From Methylocystis sp. ATCC 49242 (lineage in GTDB: Bacteria > Pseudomonadota > Alphaproteobacteria > Rhizobiales > Beijerinckiaceae), in NCBI RefSeq assembly GCF_000188155.2, contig NZ_KE124774.1, positions 4,232,934 to 4,296,933 of the forward strand: a stretch of DNA of 64,000 nucleotides, given 5' to 3'. Position numbers and translations under genes: made by a program. Position 1 is the first letter of the stretch; the number at the start of each line of letters is the position of its first letter. The notes beneath the pieces are model-generated. The model worked only from the letters and a program-made list of their open reading frames with translations. It did no database searches and had not been told where the DNA came from. This document shows positions 10,168 to 19,216 of the stretch, in pieces.

Positions 10168-12989
10168 CCGCCATGGATCAGAGTGTGACGCGCGCGAGCG
10201 TCTTCGACGGCCTCGACCCGACGACCGGTTTTCAAGGTCTGCGCGCGGCGCTCGCGCCGCCCGTCGCGGAACTTTGCAGGACCGAGCGCGGACATGCGCG
10301 CCGCACCGCGGTCGTGGAGCTGTTTCGCGCGGCGCTCGACGAGGGACGCGCCCGCGCCCGCGCCCGTCTCGAAGCGCGCGGCTCGGGCATGGAATGCGGG
10401 CGGCTTCTTTCGCAGCTCGAAGACGAGCTGATCGGCGCGATTTACGATTACGTCGTGCGTTACGTCTATACGGTCGACAACCCTACCTTCGCCGAGCGCC
10501 TGACGATTGTCGCGGTCGGCGGCTATGGGCGCGGTCTGCTGGCGCCGGGCTCCGACATCGATCTTCTCTTCCTGCTCCCCTACAAGCAAACGCCCTGGGG
10601 CGAGAGCGTCATCGAGGCGATCCTCTACATTCTGTGGGATTTGCGCCAGAAGGTCGGCCACGCCTCGCGCTCCGTCGCGGAGTGCATGCGGCAGGCGCGC
10701 GACGACATGACGATCCGCACGACGCTGCTCGAGGCGCGCTTCATTCTCGGCAATGTCGAATTGTTCACCGAACTGCAGGAGACCTTCAACCGCGAAATCG
10801 CGCGTTGGGACACGAGCGAATTCGTGGCGGCGAAAATCGCCGAGCGCGACGCGCGCCTGCGCCGCGCCGGCGCCTCGCGTTATCTCGTCGAGCCGAACGT
10901 GAAGGAAGGCAAGGGCGGCCTTCGCGATCTCAATACGCTGTTCTGGATCGCGAAATATGTGTTTCGCGTGCGGGAGACGAAGGAGCTCGTCGCGGCAGGA
11001 CTGTTTACTTCCGCCGAGCTCAGCCTTTTCGAGCGCTGCGAGGAGTTTCTGTGGCGCGTGCGCTGTCATCTTCATTTCGCGACCGGACGCGCCGAGGAGC
11101 GCCTTACTTTCGACATCCAGCCGACCATGGCGGCGCGTCTCGGTTATCACGACCGCGCGGGCCTTTCGCGCGTCGAGCGCTTCATGAAACATTACTTCCT
11201 CGTCGCAAAGGAAGTCGGCGATCTCACCGCGATCGTCTGGGCGGCGCTGGAGGCGAAGCAGGCGAAGCCTCGCGCGATTTTCGATCGCTTCCTGCAGCCC
11301 TTCCGCCGCCGCCGCAGCAAGGCGCCGCAGGGCGACTTCATCATCGATCACGATCGCATCAGCATCGCGGATGAAAATGTCTTCCACCGAGATCCGGTGA
11401 ACATCATCCGTCTGTTCTGGATGGCGGACCACCACGGCTTGCCGTTGCATCCGGACGCGATGCGCGCGGTGACATTGTCGCTGCGCGAGATCGACGCCGA
11501 CCTGCGCAACGACAAGGAGGCGAACCGGCTGTTTCTCGAAATCCTGATGTCGCGCAACATGACGGAGATCATGCTGCGGCGGATGAACGAGACAGGCGTG
11601 CTCGGCCGCTTCATTCCCGATTTTGGGCGCGTCGTCGCGATGATGCAATTCAACATGTATCATCACTATACGGTCGACGAGCATCTGTTGCGCGCCGTCG
11701 GCGCGCTGTCCGATCTCGAGGCCGGGCGCCGGCCGGAGCATCAGGCGTTGGTGGGCGAAATCCTGCCCACGATCGTCAATCGCAAGGTGCTTTATCTCGG
11801 GCTATTCCTTCACGACATAGCCAAGGGCCGCAAGGAGGATCACTCCATCGCCGGCATGGAGGTGGCGCGCACGCTCTGTCCGCGCCTCGGTTTCACGCCC
11901 GGCGAAACGGAAAGCGTCGCCTGGCTGGTCGAGCACCATCTCACAATGTCGAGCTATGCGCAGAGCCGCGATCTTTCCGACCGCGTCACGATCGAGAATT
12001 TCGCGGCGATCGTGCAGACGATGGAGCGGCTGAAGATGCTCTTCGTGCTGACGGTCTGCGACATCAGCGCGGTTGGCCCGAATGTTCTCGACGCATGGAA
12101 ATCGCAGCTTTTGCGCGTTCTCTATTGGGAAACCGAAGTCGTGCTCGGCGGCGGCCATTCCGCCGTGGACCGCAAGAGCCGCGTCGCCGCGGCCGTGGCC
12201 GAGTTGCGCGCGGCGCTGCCGGAATGGAGCGACGAGGATTTCGATGCTTACGCGAAACGTCACTATCCCGCCTATTGGCTCAAGGTCGATGTGGCGAGAA
12301 AGGCGCGTCACGCGGAGATGCTGCGCGCCCTCAACGGCGCGACGGCGCCGCTTGCGACCGCGGTCGATCTCGACAGGACGCGCGGCGCTGTCGAACTGAC
12401 AGTCATTGCGCCGGACAACACACGGCTCCTGTCGATCATCGCGGGCGGCTGCGCGGCGAGCGGCGCCAATATCGTCGACGCGCATATTTTCACGACCGTG
12501 GACGGGCTCGCGCTCGACACGATCTTCTTCTCGCGCGCGTTCGATTACGACGAGGACGAACTTCGCCGTGCGCGCCGCATAGCGGAGTTCATCGCGAGGG
12601 CGCTGCGCGGCGAGGTCATCGTCTCCGACGCCGTCAAGGCGCGGGCGACAACGATCAAGCCCATCGCCGCCTTCACCATCGCGCCCGAGGTCGTGGTGGA
12701 TAACAGCCTGTCGAATGTGTACACGGTGATCGAAGTGTCGGGTCTCGACCGGGAGGGGCTGCTTTTCGACCTCACCAACGCGATCTCGAAGCTCAATCTC
12801 AACATCGCCTCGGCGCATATCGTCACCTTCGGCGAGCGGGCGGTCGACGCCTTTTATGTCACCGACCTCACGGGGGCGAAAATCATCGCGCCGCAACGTC
12901 AGGCGACGATCAAGCGGCAACTTCTGGAGGTCTTTCAGCCGTCCGCCGAAAAGCGGCCGGCGAGGGGACAGGGGGGCGGAGCGACTTGA
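10164..12989 (+). CDS. glnD: Bifunctional [protein-PII] uridylyltransferase/uridylyl-removing enzyme
   Basis: The product senses glutamine and uridylylates or deuridylylates PII proteins, controlling nitrogen assimilation. It has 941 residues, as usual for alphaproteobacterial GlnD. The nucleotidyltransferase domain shows [20 protein letters not shown] near residue 115 and the GlnD signature [15 protein letters not shown] near 240. The HD domain has [15 protein letters not shown] near 550. Two C-terminal ACT domains begin at about residues 750 and 855 ([20 protein letters not shown]). The start ATG 10164 overlaps the gshB stop (ATGA); ATG 10173 is an alternative. The frame continues open far upstream inside gshB, but that part is only a shadow. 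The call is firm. Confidence 0.97.
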   Translation: MTAMDQSVTRASVFDGLDPTTGFQGLRAALAPPVAELCRTERGHARRTAVVELFRAALDEGRARARARLEARGSGMECGRLLSQLEDELIGAIYDYVVRYVYTVDNPTFAERLTIVAVGGYGRGLLAPGSDIDLLFLLPYKQTPWGESVIEAILYILWDLRQKVGHASRSVAECMRQARDDMTIRTTLLEARFILGNVELFTELQETFNREIARWDTSEFVAAKIAERDARLRRAGASRYLVEPNVKEGKGGLRDLNTLFWIAKYVFRVRETKELVAAGLFTSAELSLFERCEEFLWRVRCHLHFATGRAEERLTFDIQPTMAARLGYHDRAGLSRVERFMKHYFLVAKEVGDLTAIVWAALEAKQAKPRAIFDRFLQPFRRRRSKAPQGDFIIDHDRISIADENVFHRDPVNIIRLFWMADHHGLPLHPDAMRAVTLSLREIDADLRNDKEANRLFLEILMSRNMTEIMLRRMNETGVLGRFIPDFGRVVAMMQFNMYHHYTVDEHLLRAVGALSDLEAGRRPEHQALVGEILPTIVNRKVLYLGLFLHDIAKGRKEDHSIAGMEVARTLCPRLGFTPGETESVAWLVEHHLTMSSYAQSRDLSDRVTIENFAAIVQTMERLKMLFVLTVCDISAVGPNVLDAWKSQLLRVLYWETEVVLGGGHSAVDRKSRVAAAVAELRAALPEWSDEDFDAYAKRHYPAYWLKVDVARKARHAEMLRALNGATAPLATAVDLDRTRGAVELTVIAPDNTRLLSIIAGGCAASGANIVDAHIFTTVDGLALDTIFFSRAFDYDEDELRRARRIAEFIARALRGEVIVSDAVKARATTIKPIAAFTIAPEVVVDNSLSNVYTVIEVSGLDREGLLFDLTNAISKLNLNIASAHIVTFGERAVDAFYVTDLTGAKIIAPQRQATIKRQLLEVFQPSAEKRPARGQGGGAT

Positions 12990-13046
12990 TTTTGGCGGCC
13001 GCAGCGCAGATATCGGGGCCTTTGAAGCGCGGCCTTTCTGGAAAAG

Positions 13047-13655
13047 ATGGATGAAAACATGAGCGATCAGAGCAACGAGGGTAAGAACGCGGGGACGCCG
13101 CGGCCGGAGCAGGCGGGCGCATCATCGCTGTCTCAGCCCTCGGCGGAATCGAATATCAACGAGCCGGAGCCCTTCACGGAACTAGAGAATCTCTACGCCG
13201 AGAACGCCGGGCTCAAGGACAAGCTGCTGCGCGCGCTCGCCGACGCGGAGAACGTGCGCCGCCGCGCCGAGAAGGAAGTTTCCGACGCCAAGCTCTACGG
13301 CGCCGCCAATTTCGCGCGGGAGATGCTGTCCTTCGTGGATAATCTCCGCCGCGCAGTAGAAAGCGTGCCGCAGGACAAGCGCGGCGGGCTTGATCCCGTA
13401 GCCGCCTCGCTGCTCGAAGGCGTGGAACTGATGGAGCGCGATTTCCTTTCGCGTCTCGGCCGCTTCGGCGTCAAGAAGATCGAGGCGCAGGGCGCGCGTT
13501 TCGATCCAAACCAGCATGAGGCGCTTTTCGAGATCCCCGACGAGAGCCAGCCGGCCGGCACGGTCGCGCAGGTCGTCGAGCAGGGTTACATGATTGGCGA
13601 ACGCGTGCTGCGCCCGGCCAAGGTGGGCGTGACGCGCGGCGGCCCGAAGGCCTGA
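13047..13655 (+). CDS. grpE: Nucleotide exchange factor GrpE
   Basis: GrpE is the co-chaperone that releases ADP from DnaK. The 202 residues comprise a charged, disordered N-terminus, then the long dimerisation helix (ENAGLKDKLLRALADAENVRRR). The head domain follows, ending in the GrpE signature: GARFDPNQHEALFEIPD, then VVEQGYMIGERVLRPAKVGV. ATG 13047 is used; ATG 13059 (MSDQSNEG) is also possible. Neither dnaK nor dnaJ is adjacent, so the chaperone genes are dispersed here. The stop overlaps the next start (TGATG), suggesting translational coupling with corA. Confidence 0.96.
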   Translation: MDENMSDQSNEGKNAGTPRPEQAGASSLSQPSAESNINEPEPFTELENLYAENAGLKDKLLRALADAENVRRRAEKEVSDAKLYGAANFAREMLSFVDNLRRAVESVPQDKRGGLDPVAASLLEGVELMERDFLSRLGRFGVKKIEAQGARFDPNQHEALFEIPDESQPAGTVAQVVEQGYMIGERVLRPAKVGVTRGGPKA

Positions 13656-14689
13656 TGGGGACGACGCCCATGGACGATCTGGCGCAGGATTTGGCGAAGA
13701 CCGCCGTCGCCAGACATGCGCCGGGCGTCGTCAACGCCGCCGTCTACCGGGACGGCGTGAAGGTCGCCGACATCGACATCGACGAGGCCGGCGCGTGGTC
13801 GAAACGCGAAGGCCATGTCGTCTGGATCGGCCTCTACGAGCCGCCGCTCGATCTCCTCGAACGTGTCGGACGGCAGTTTTCGTTGCATCCTCTCGCGATC
13901 GAGGACGCAGCCAAGGCGCATCAGTTCCCAAAGCTCGAGGAGTTCGACGACAGCATCTTCATCGTCGCGCGCACCTCGCAGATGGAGGACGGCCGTGTGG
14001 CCTTCGGGGAGACGCATCTTTTCGTCGGGCGCGGCTATGTCGTCAGCGTGCGTCACGGCGCGTCGAAGACCTATGCGCATGTGCGCGAACGCGCCGAGGC
14101 GCGCGCGCAAAGCCTGTCGGAAGGCGAGGATTTCATCGCCTATGCGATCCTCGATTTCATCGTCGATAACTACTTTCCTGTCCTCGAAACCATAAATTCC
14201 GAGGTCGAGGACATCGAGGACCATGTCCTTTCGACGACGATGGGCGCGGCGGAGATCGAGCAGCTTTACACCTTGCGCCGCGACCTGCTGCGTCTGCGCA
14301 ACGCCGCCGTGCCGCTGTCGGACGTCTGCCGGCGTCTGGAGCACACGGACATCGTCATCATCGACAAGGTGATGCGCCCGCATTTCCGCGACGTGCGCGA
14401 CCATCTTCGCCGTGTGCAGGAAAGCATCGACACGATGCGCGAGACGCTGGAATTCGCGTTCGAGGCGAGCCTGATGAACGCGCAGATGCAGCAGACGAAC
14501 ATCTCCCGCCGTCTGGCCGCCTGGGCGGCGATTCTCGCGGTGCCGACGGCCATCGCCGGCATCTATGGAATGAATTTCGAGCACATGCCCGAGCTCAAGT
14601 GGGAATATGGCTATTTCGCTGTGCTCGGTTTCACGATCGCAATTTGCGTCGTGCTCTACTGGCGCTTCCGCCGCTCCGGCTGGCTCTAG
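13655..14689 (+). CDS. corA: CorA-family magnesium/cobalt transporter
   Basis: The product is a pentameric divalent cation channel of the inner membrane. Its 344 residues have a large cytoplasmic N-terminal domain and two C-terminal membrane helices. The signature YGMNFEHMPELKWEYGY, which contains the GMN selectivity motif, lies at the end of TM1 near residue 310; the protein ends with the short basic tail WRFRRSGWL. A second in-frame ATG at 13670 (MDDLAQDLA) could be the true start. The first ATG overlaps the grpE stop. CorA sits with grpE in a two-gene unit. Mg2+ is the usual substrate; Co2+ and Ni2+ are possible. Confidence 0.93.
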   Translation: MGTTPMDDLAQDLAKTAVARHAPGVVNAAVYRDGVKVADIDIDEAGAWSKREGHVVWIGLYEPPLDLLERVGRQFSLHPLAIEDAAKAHQFPKLEEFDDSIFIVARTSQMEDGRVAFGETHLFVGRGYVVSVRHGASKTYAHVRERAEARAQSLSEGEDFIAYAILDFIVDNYFPVLETINSEVEDIEDHVLSTTMGAAEIEQLYTLRRDLLRLRNAAVPLSDVCRRLEHTDIVIIDKVMRPHFRDVRDHLRRVQESIDTMRETLEFAFEASLMNAQMQQTNISRRLAAWAAILAVPTAIAGIYGMNFEHMPELKWEYGYFAVLGFTIAICVVLYWRFRRSGWL

Positions 14690-14812
14690 TCTTTCCCTTA
14701 CGAAAGTTTCATTCCGCGGCCATTGGCCTGCAAGGGGCGCAACTCCATCTTGTGACTGCAGGCGGCGACGAGGTCTCCCAGCCTTCGCCGCGACAGATGG
14801 AGAGTTTTTCCA

Positions 14813-16321
14813 ATGGTTCTTCAGATTTCCCAGCGCGACTCCCGTGTGTTGACCGCCTCCTCCCGGCGTCCGCGCGCGTCGCGCTTCGCCTTGATGGGCG
14901 CCGCGGCGGCGCTCGCCTTCGGCGTGGCGATGGGCGTTCCAGCGTCCTCCGCCTATGCCGAGGCTCCGCAGACGCTCGCGACCGTGACCGGCCCCTCCTC
15001 CTTCGCCGATGTCGTGGATCGCGTGAAGCCCGCCGTGGTGGCCATCAAGGTGAAGGCGACCGAGGAAGACCACGATCACTTCGACGTGCCGGGGCTTTCG
15101 CCGGATGACCCGATGTACCGCTTCTTCAAGCGTTTCGGCGAGGATGGCGGCCGTGGACAGAAACATGTGACCATGTCGCAGGGCTCGGGCTTCATCGTCA
15201 GCCCCGACGGCTATGTCGTGACCAACAACCATGTCGTGGAGCATGCGAGCGAAGTCGAGGTTGCGCTCGACAGCGGCAAGACTCTGCCGGCGAAGGTCAT
15301 CGGCACGGACAAGCGCACGGATCTCGCGCTGCTCAAGATCAGCGACGGCGACAAGCTGCCTTATGTGGAATGGTCGAGCGCCAATCCGCGCGTCGGCGAC
15401 TGGGTGATTGCGGTCGGCAATCCCTTCGGCCTCGGCGGCAGCGTGACGGCGGGCATCGTCTCGGCGCGCGGCCGCGACATCGGCGCCGGTCCCTATGACG
15501 ACTTCCTGCAGATCGACGCGCCCGTGAACCGCGGCAACTCCGGCGGCCCGGCCTTCGACACGCGCGGCGCAGTCATCGGCGTCAACACCGCGATCTATTC
15601 GCCTTCGGGCGGCTCGGTCGGCATCGGCTTCGCCATTCCGGCGGAGGTCGCAAAGGATGTCGTCGCCGCGCTCAAGGAGAAGGGCGCTGTTTCGCGCGGC
15701 TGGATCGGCGTGAAGATCCAGAACGTGACGCAGGAAATCGCCGACAGCATGGGCCTCAAATCCACCAAGGGCGCTCTGATCGCGCAGCCGCAGAAGGGCG
15801 CTCCGGCGGAAGAGGCGGGCCTGAAGGCGGGAGACGTGATCACCGCCGTCAATGGCGAGAAGATCGAGACGCCGCGCGAGCTGGCGCGCAAGATCGCCGC
15901 CATGGGGCCGAAAAAGTCGGTCGACATAACCTTCCTGCGCAACGGCGCAGAGAAGACCGTGAAACTCACCCTCGGCGTGTTGCCCGAGGAAAAGGAGGCG
16001 CGCGCCGACAATGACTTCGGCGGCGGCGACGGCGGCGAGATCACCGGGCTCGGCATCGAGGTTGCGCCGGCTTCCGAGGTTCGCGGCGCCGGCCGGGAAG
16101 GCGTGATTGTCACGGACATCGATCCGAGCGGCGCGGCCGCGCAGAAAGGCGTGCGGCGCGGCGACGTGATCGTCGAGGCGGGCGGCCAGACCGTGAATTC
16201 GCGCGCCGATCTTGCAAGCGCCTTCGACGCCGCGCGCAAGGAGGGCCGTCGCTCGGTCCTGCTGCGGGTGAAGTCGGCGGATGGCATGAAATTTGTTGCC
16301 GTGCCCGTGAAGGCGGGCTGA
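14813..16321 (+). CDS. Do-family periplasmic serine protease/chaperone (DegP/HtrA)
   Basis: The product degrades or refolds misfolded envelope proteins. Of its 502 residues, the first ~50 form a long signal peptide with a hydrophobic core and the cleavage region SSAYAEA. The catalytic triad is His140 (NNHVVEH), Asp170 (RTDLALLKI) and Ser243 (GNSGGPAFD). Two PDZ domains follow, at about residues 290-390 and 410-500. GGAGAG precedes ATG 14813. A strong Rho-independent terminator lies about 110 bases downstream. The response regulator gene that follows may belong to an envelope-stress circuit, as is common for degP neighbours, but this is inference. Confidence 0.95.
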   Translation: MVLQISQRDSRVLTASSRRPRASRFALMGAAAALAFGVAMGVPASSAYAEAPQTLATVTGPSSFADVVDRVKPAVVAIKVKATEEDHDHFDVPGLSPDDPMYRFFKRFGEDGGRGQKHVTMSQGSGFIVSPDGYVVTNNHVVEHASEVEVALDSGKTLPAKVIGTDKRTDLALLKISDGDKLPYVEWSSANPRVGDWVIAVGNPFGLGGSVTAGIVSARGRDIGAGPYDDFLQIDAPVNRGNSGGPAFDTRGAVIGVNTAIYSPSGGSVGIGFAIPAEVAKDVVAALKEKGAVSRGWIGVKIQNVTQEIADSMGLKSTKGALIAQPQKGAPAEEAGLKAGDVITAVNGEKIETPRELARKIAAMGPKKSVDITFLRNGAEKTVKLTLGVLPEEKEARADNDFGGGDGGEITGLGIEVAPASEVRGAGREGVIVTDIDPSGAAAQKGVRRGDVIVEAGGQTVNSRADLASAFDAARKEGRRSVLLRVKSADGMKFVAVPVKAG

Positions 16322-16432
16322 CGACGAGGAGAGCTTCTAGCGACGTGGACCCGGAGACTGCACCCGCCCGCAGACAGTCCACGCATAGAAGAGCGACGGG
16401 ATAGGCCAGCCCCCTCCTGGCCCCCGTCCGTG

Positions 16433-16469
16433 CGGCAGGCTGGCGCGATGCGCCGCCTGCCGTTTTTTT
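16433..16469 (+). terminator. Rho-independent terminator after the degP-like gene
   Basis: The arms CGGCAGGC (16433-16440) and GCCTGCCG (16455-16462) pair perfectly and continue into GGCG/CGCC after one bulged T, closing a 5-base loop. Seven T residues follow at 16463-16469. The T-run ends only 15 bases before ATG 16485, so the response regulator must either use a promoter overlapping this element or depend on read-through. Confidence 0.85.
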
Positions 16470-16484
16470 CAAAGGTCAGCTATC

Positions 16485-17177
16485 ATGGCCGCCATGCGCA
16501 TATTGATCATCGAAGACGACCGCGAGGCGAGCGACTATCTCGTCAAGGCTTTCCGCGAGCAGGGCCATGTCGCCGACCATGCGGCCGACGGGCTCTCGGG
16601 CTACGCGAGCGCGAGCGAAGGCGACTACGACGTGCTGATCGTCGACCGCATGTTGCCCAAGATGGACGGGCTATCGCTCATTTCCAGCCTGCGCGAGCAG
16701 AAGGTCGAGACGCCGGCGCTCATACTCTCGGCGCTGGGACAGGTGGACGATCGCGTGAAGGGCCTGCGCGCGGGCGGCGACGACTATCTGCCCAAACCCT
16801 ATTCCTTTTCGGAGCTGCTGGCCCGCGTCGAGGCTCTGGCGCGTCGTCGCGTCGGGCCGCGCGGCGAGGAGACCCATTATCGCGTCGGCGATCTCGAGCT
16901 CGATCGCCTCTCGCACAAGGTGACGGTCGGCGGACAGGAGATCGCCTTGCAGCCGCGCGAGTTCCGGCTGCTGGAATATCTGATGAAAAACGCCGGGCAG
17001 GTTGTGACGCGCACCATGCTGCTCGAAAACGTCTGGGATTATCACTTCGACCCGCAGACCAACGTCATCGACGTGCATATCTCCCGGCTGCGCGCAAAGA
17101 TCGACAAGGGACGGGAAAATCCCTTGCTGCACACGATACGCGGAGCCGGTTACATGATCCGCGAGGGGACGAGATAG
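16485..17177 (+). CDS. OmpR/PhoB-family response regulator
   Basis: The product has 230 residues. The N-terminal receiver domain has the acidic pair IIEDD, phospho-acceptor Asp54 (LIVDRMLPKMDG) and the conserved lysine in LPKPYSF. The C-terminal winged helix (QPREFRLLEYLM.. to NVIDVHISRLRAKID) is of the OmpR/PhoB type. The sequence is of the kind annotated as heavy-metal or envelope-stress regulators. ATG 16485 has AAGG upstream; ATG 16494 is an alternative. The likely partner kinase starts at 17813, but an inverted gene (17188-17631) lies between them, so they cannot form a simple uninterrupted operon. Confidence 0.92.
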   Translation: MAAMRILIIEDDREASDYLVKAFREQGHVADHAADGLSGYASASEGDYDVLIVDRMLPKMDGLSLISSLREQKVETPALILSALGQVDDRVKGLRAGGDDYLPKPYSFSELLARVEALARRRVGPRGEETHYRVGDLELDRLSHKVTVGGQEIALQPREFRLLEYLMKNAGQVVTRTMLLENVWDYHFDPQTNVIDVHISRLRAKIDKGRENPLLHTIRGAGYMIREGTR

Positions 17178-17187
17178 TCTGGCGGCT

Positions 17188-17631
17188 TCACCACCACCAG
17201 CCGGGACCGCCCCATCCCCAGCCCCAACCGGGGCCCCAACCGCCTCCCCATCCCCAGCCGGGGCCCCATCCCCAGCCGCCGTAACCCCAGCCGCCATAAC
17301 CCCAACCCCAGCGGGGCGCGGTGGCGGCGGCGATGCCCGCGCCCATGATGCCGAGCGCGGCGCCGGCGAACATGGCGCCGGCGGGGTCATAGCCATAGCG
17401 GTAGTAACGCGGGTAACGGTAGCGGTAGTAGTGCCGGCGCGGATAGTAATAACCAACACGGTACCCGCGGTGATATCGGCGGTAGTGCACTGTCGACGTT
17501 GGCGCCGACAGGGCGACGGTCGAGGGCGAGGCGACGCTCAAAGGCCCGGCGAGGGCTTCGAACGGCAACGCGCCGATGGCGGTTGCGCCGCAAAGGGTTC
17601 CGGCAATCACGGAATTGATACGCTTACGCAT
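17188..17631 (-). CDS. Secreted Gly/Trp/Tyr-rich low-complexity protein
   Basis: The product is 147 residues. An N-terminal signal peptide (MRKRINSVIAGTLCGATAIG, cleavage near ALAG) is followed by a Tyr/Arg-rich stretch (residues about 48-80, many YYR and RYPRYY units) and one hydrophobic glycine-rich helix (AGAALGIMGAGIAAA). The tail consists almost entirely of Gly, Trp and Pro in repeated GWGWG/GPGWGW units and ends in WWW. Such proteins are common in Hyphomicrobiales, but their role is not known to me. The stop lies 10 bases from the convergent response regulator stop, and the gene is transcribed away from the kinase. Confidence 0.75.
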   Translation of the reverse strand: MRKRINSVIAGTLCGATAIGALPFEALAGPLSVASPSTVALSAPTSTVHYRRYHRGYRVGYYYPRRHYYRYRYPRYYRYGYDPAGAMFAGAALGIMGAGIAAATAPRWGWGYGGWGYGGWGWGPGWGWGGGWGPGWGWGWGGPGWWW

Positions 17632-17812
17632 GATATTTCACCCTTTTCTGGGTTTTACGCGAAGAAAACGTCAATCGGCTCCCGATTGTTCCCTTTCTCT
17701 GCGGGGCCGTCGCAAAAGAGTGGGGACAGTTGGCGCGACAGCGCCCATATCTCGACAGTAACCACTTCCGGTCGGTGAAAGGCCGGATCAGCAGGGAGCG
17801 CGGCGGCAGGTG

Positions 17813-19216
17813 ATGGGCAAGGTCGGCAAACTCTTCCGTACAACGGCGTTCAAGCTGTCGATCGCCTATCTGCTGCTGTTCTCGATCGGCGCGGGTCTCG
17901 TGCTGACGCGCGTTGGCGCGCGGGTGAAGGAAGTGCTCGACGAACAGATTGAGCAGACGGTGGAAGCGGAGATCCGCGCGCTCTCCGAGCAATACGCGCA
18001 AGGGGGGTTGCGACAGCTCACGACAGCCGTGGAGCGGCGCGTGCGCGCGCCGGGCGGCTCACTCTATCTGCTGATGACGCATGCCGGAGACGTCATTGTC
18101 GGCAATATCGAGCCGCCGAAAATCGCGCCCGGCGGCGGCCGGGAGCTGGTCGAGATGACCTATCAGCGGCGCGGCGAACCCGGCGAGGTTCATCCCGCGC
18201 TGATGCGGCTCTTTCTCATTCCGGGCGGCTTTCGCCTGCTGATCGGCCACGACATCGAGGACCATCAGGTGCTGCGCGACATTCTCCGCCGCGCGCTCGG
18301 CATTTCCCTTTTCTGGCTCGTGCTCGTGGGCGCTTTCGGCGGATTGTTCGTCGCGCATCGCATGCTCGAGCGCGTCGACGTGATGTCGGACTCGGCGCGG
18401 CGCATCATGGCGGGCGACATGAACGAACGGCTCGCGGTCAGCGGCGCCGGCGATGAGCTCGATCGCCTCGCGGAGAATTTCAACGCGATGCTGGAGCGCA
18501 TCTCGGAACTCATGACGGGGCTTCGCGAAGTCTCCGACAATATCGCGCATGACCTCAAGACCCCGCTGACGAGGTTGCGCAATCGCGCCGAGGCCGCCCT
18601 GCGCGGGAGCGCGCAGAACGGCGAGCATCGCGAGGCGCTGGCGGCGGTGATCGACGAATCGGACAGTCTCATTCGCGTCTTCAACGCGCTGTTGATGATC
18701 GCGCGCGCCGAGGCCGGCTATTCGAGCGACAATCTCGGCGCCTATGACGCCGACGCCGTGGTGAACGATATCGTCGAAATGTACGAGCCGGTCGCGGAAG
18801 AGCAGGGCGTGCGGCTGGAGGCCGTGACGCAGCCGGGCCTCACTGTGACAGGAAGCCGCGAGCTGCTCGGACAGGCGGTCGTCAATCTCGTGGACAACGC
18901 CTTGAAATACGGCTCGCGAGGCGAAAAGCCCGGCATCGACGTCAGCGCGAAGCGCGTCGGCGACCGCATCGAAATCATCGTCGCGGATCATGGGCCGGGC
19001 ATTGCGCCCGCCGATCGCGACCGGGTGGTGGGGCGTTTCGTGCGGCTCGAAAACTCACGCTCGCGGCCGGGCTCGGGACTTGGCCTGTCGATGGCCTCGG
19101 CCGTCGCCCGCCTGCATCACGGCGTATTGCGCATCGAGGACAATGAACCGGGATTGCGCGTGGTGTTGTCGCTGCCGGCCATGCGCGCGGCGGTCTCACG
19201 CAGCGAGCGCGCATAG
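17813..19216 (+). CDS. OmpR-partner-type sensor histidine kinase (TM-HAMP-HisKA-HATPase)
   Basis: The product has 467 residues. TM1 (LSIAYLLLFSIGAGLVL) is followed by a periplasmic sensor part of about 120 residues and TM2 (ISLFWLVLVGAFGGLFV). Then come HAMP, a HisKA H-box (AHDLKTPLTRLRNRAE) and a HATPase domain with NLVDNALKYG, DHGPGIAPADRDRV and GSGLGLSMASAVA. The short H-box is typical of kinases that pair with OmpR-type regulators, so the response regulator at 16485 is the natural partner. GTG 17810 could also start the protein; ATG 17813 follows GGCAGG. The last 100 bases overlap the 3' end of the kinase gene on the other strand. Confidence 0.92.
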   Translation: MGKVGKLFRTTAFKLSIAYLLLFSIGAGLVLTRVGARVKEVLDEQIEQTVEAEIRALSEQYAQGGLRQLTTAVERRVRAPGGSLYLLMTHAGDVIVGNIEPPKIAPGGGRELVEMTYQRRGEPGEVHPALMRLFLIPGGFRLLIGHDIEDHQVLRDILRRALGISLFWLVLVGAFGGLFVAHRMLERVDVMSDSARRIMAGDMNERLAVSGAGDELDRLAENFNAMLERISELMTGLREVSDNIAHDLKTPLTRLRNRAEAALRGSAQNGEHREALAAVIDESDSLIRVFNALLMIARAEAGYSSDNLGAYDADAVVNDIVEMYEPVAEEQGVRLEAVTQPGLTVTGSRELLGQAVVNLVDNALKYGSRGEKPGIDVSAKRVGDRIEIIVADHGPGIAPADRDRVVGRFVRLENSRSRPGSGLGLSMASAVARLHHGVLRIEDNEPGLRVVLSLPAMRAAVSRSERA

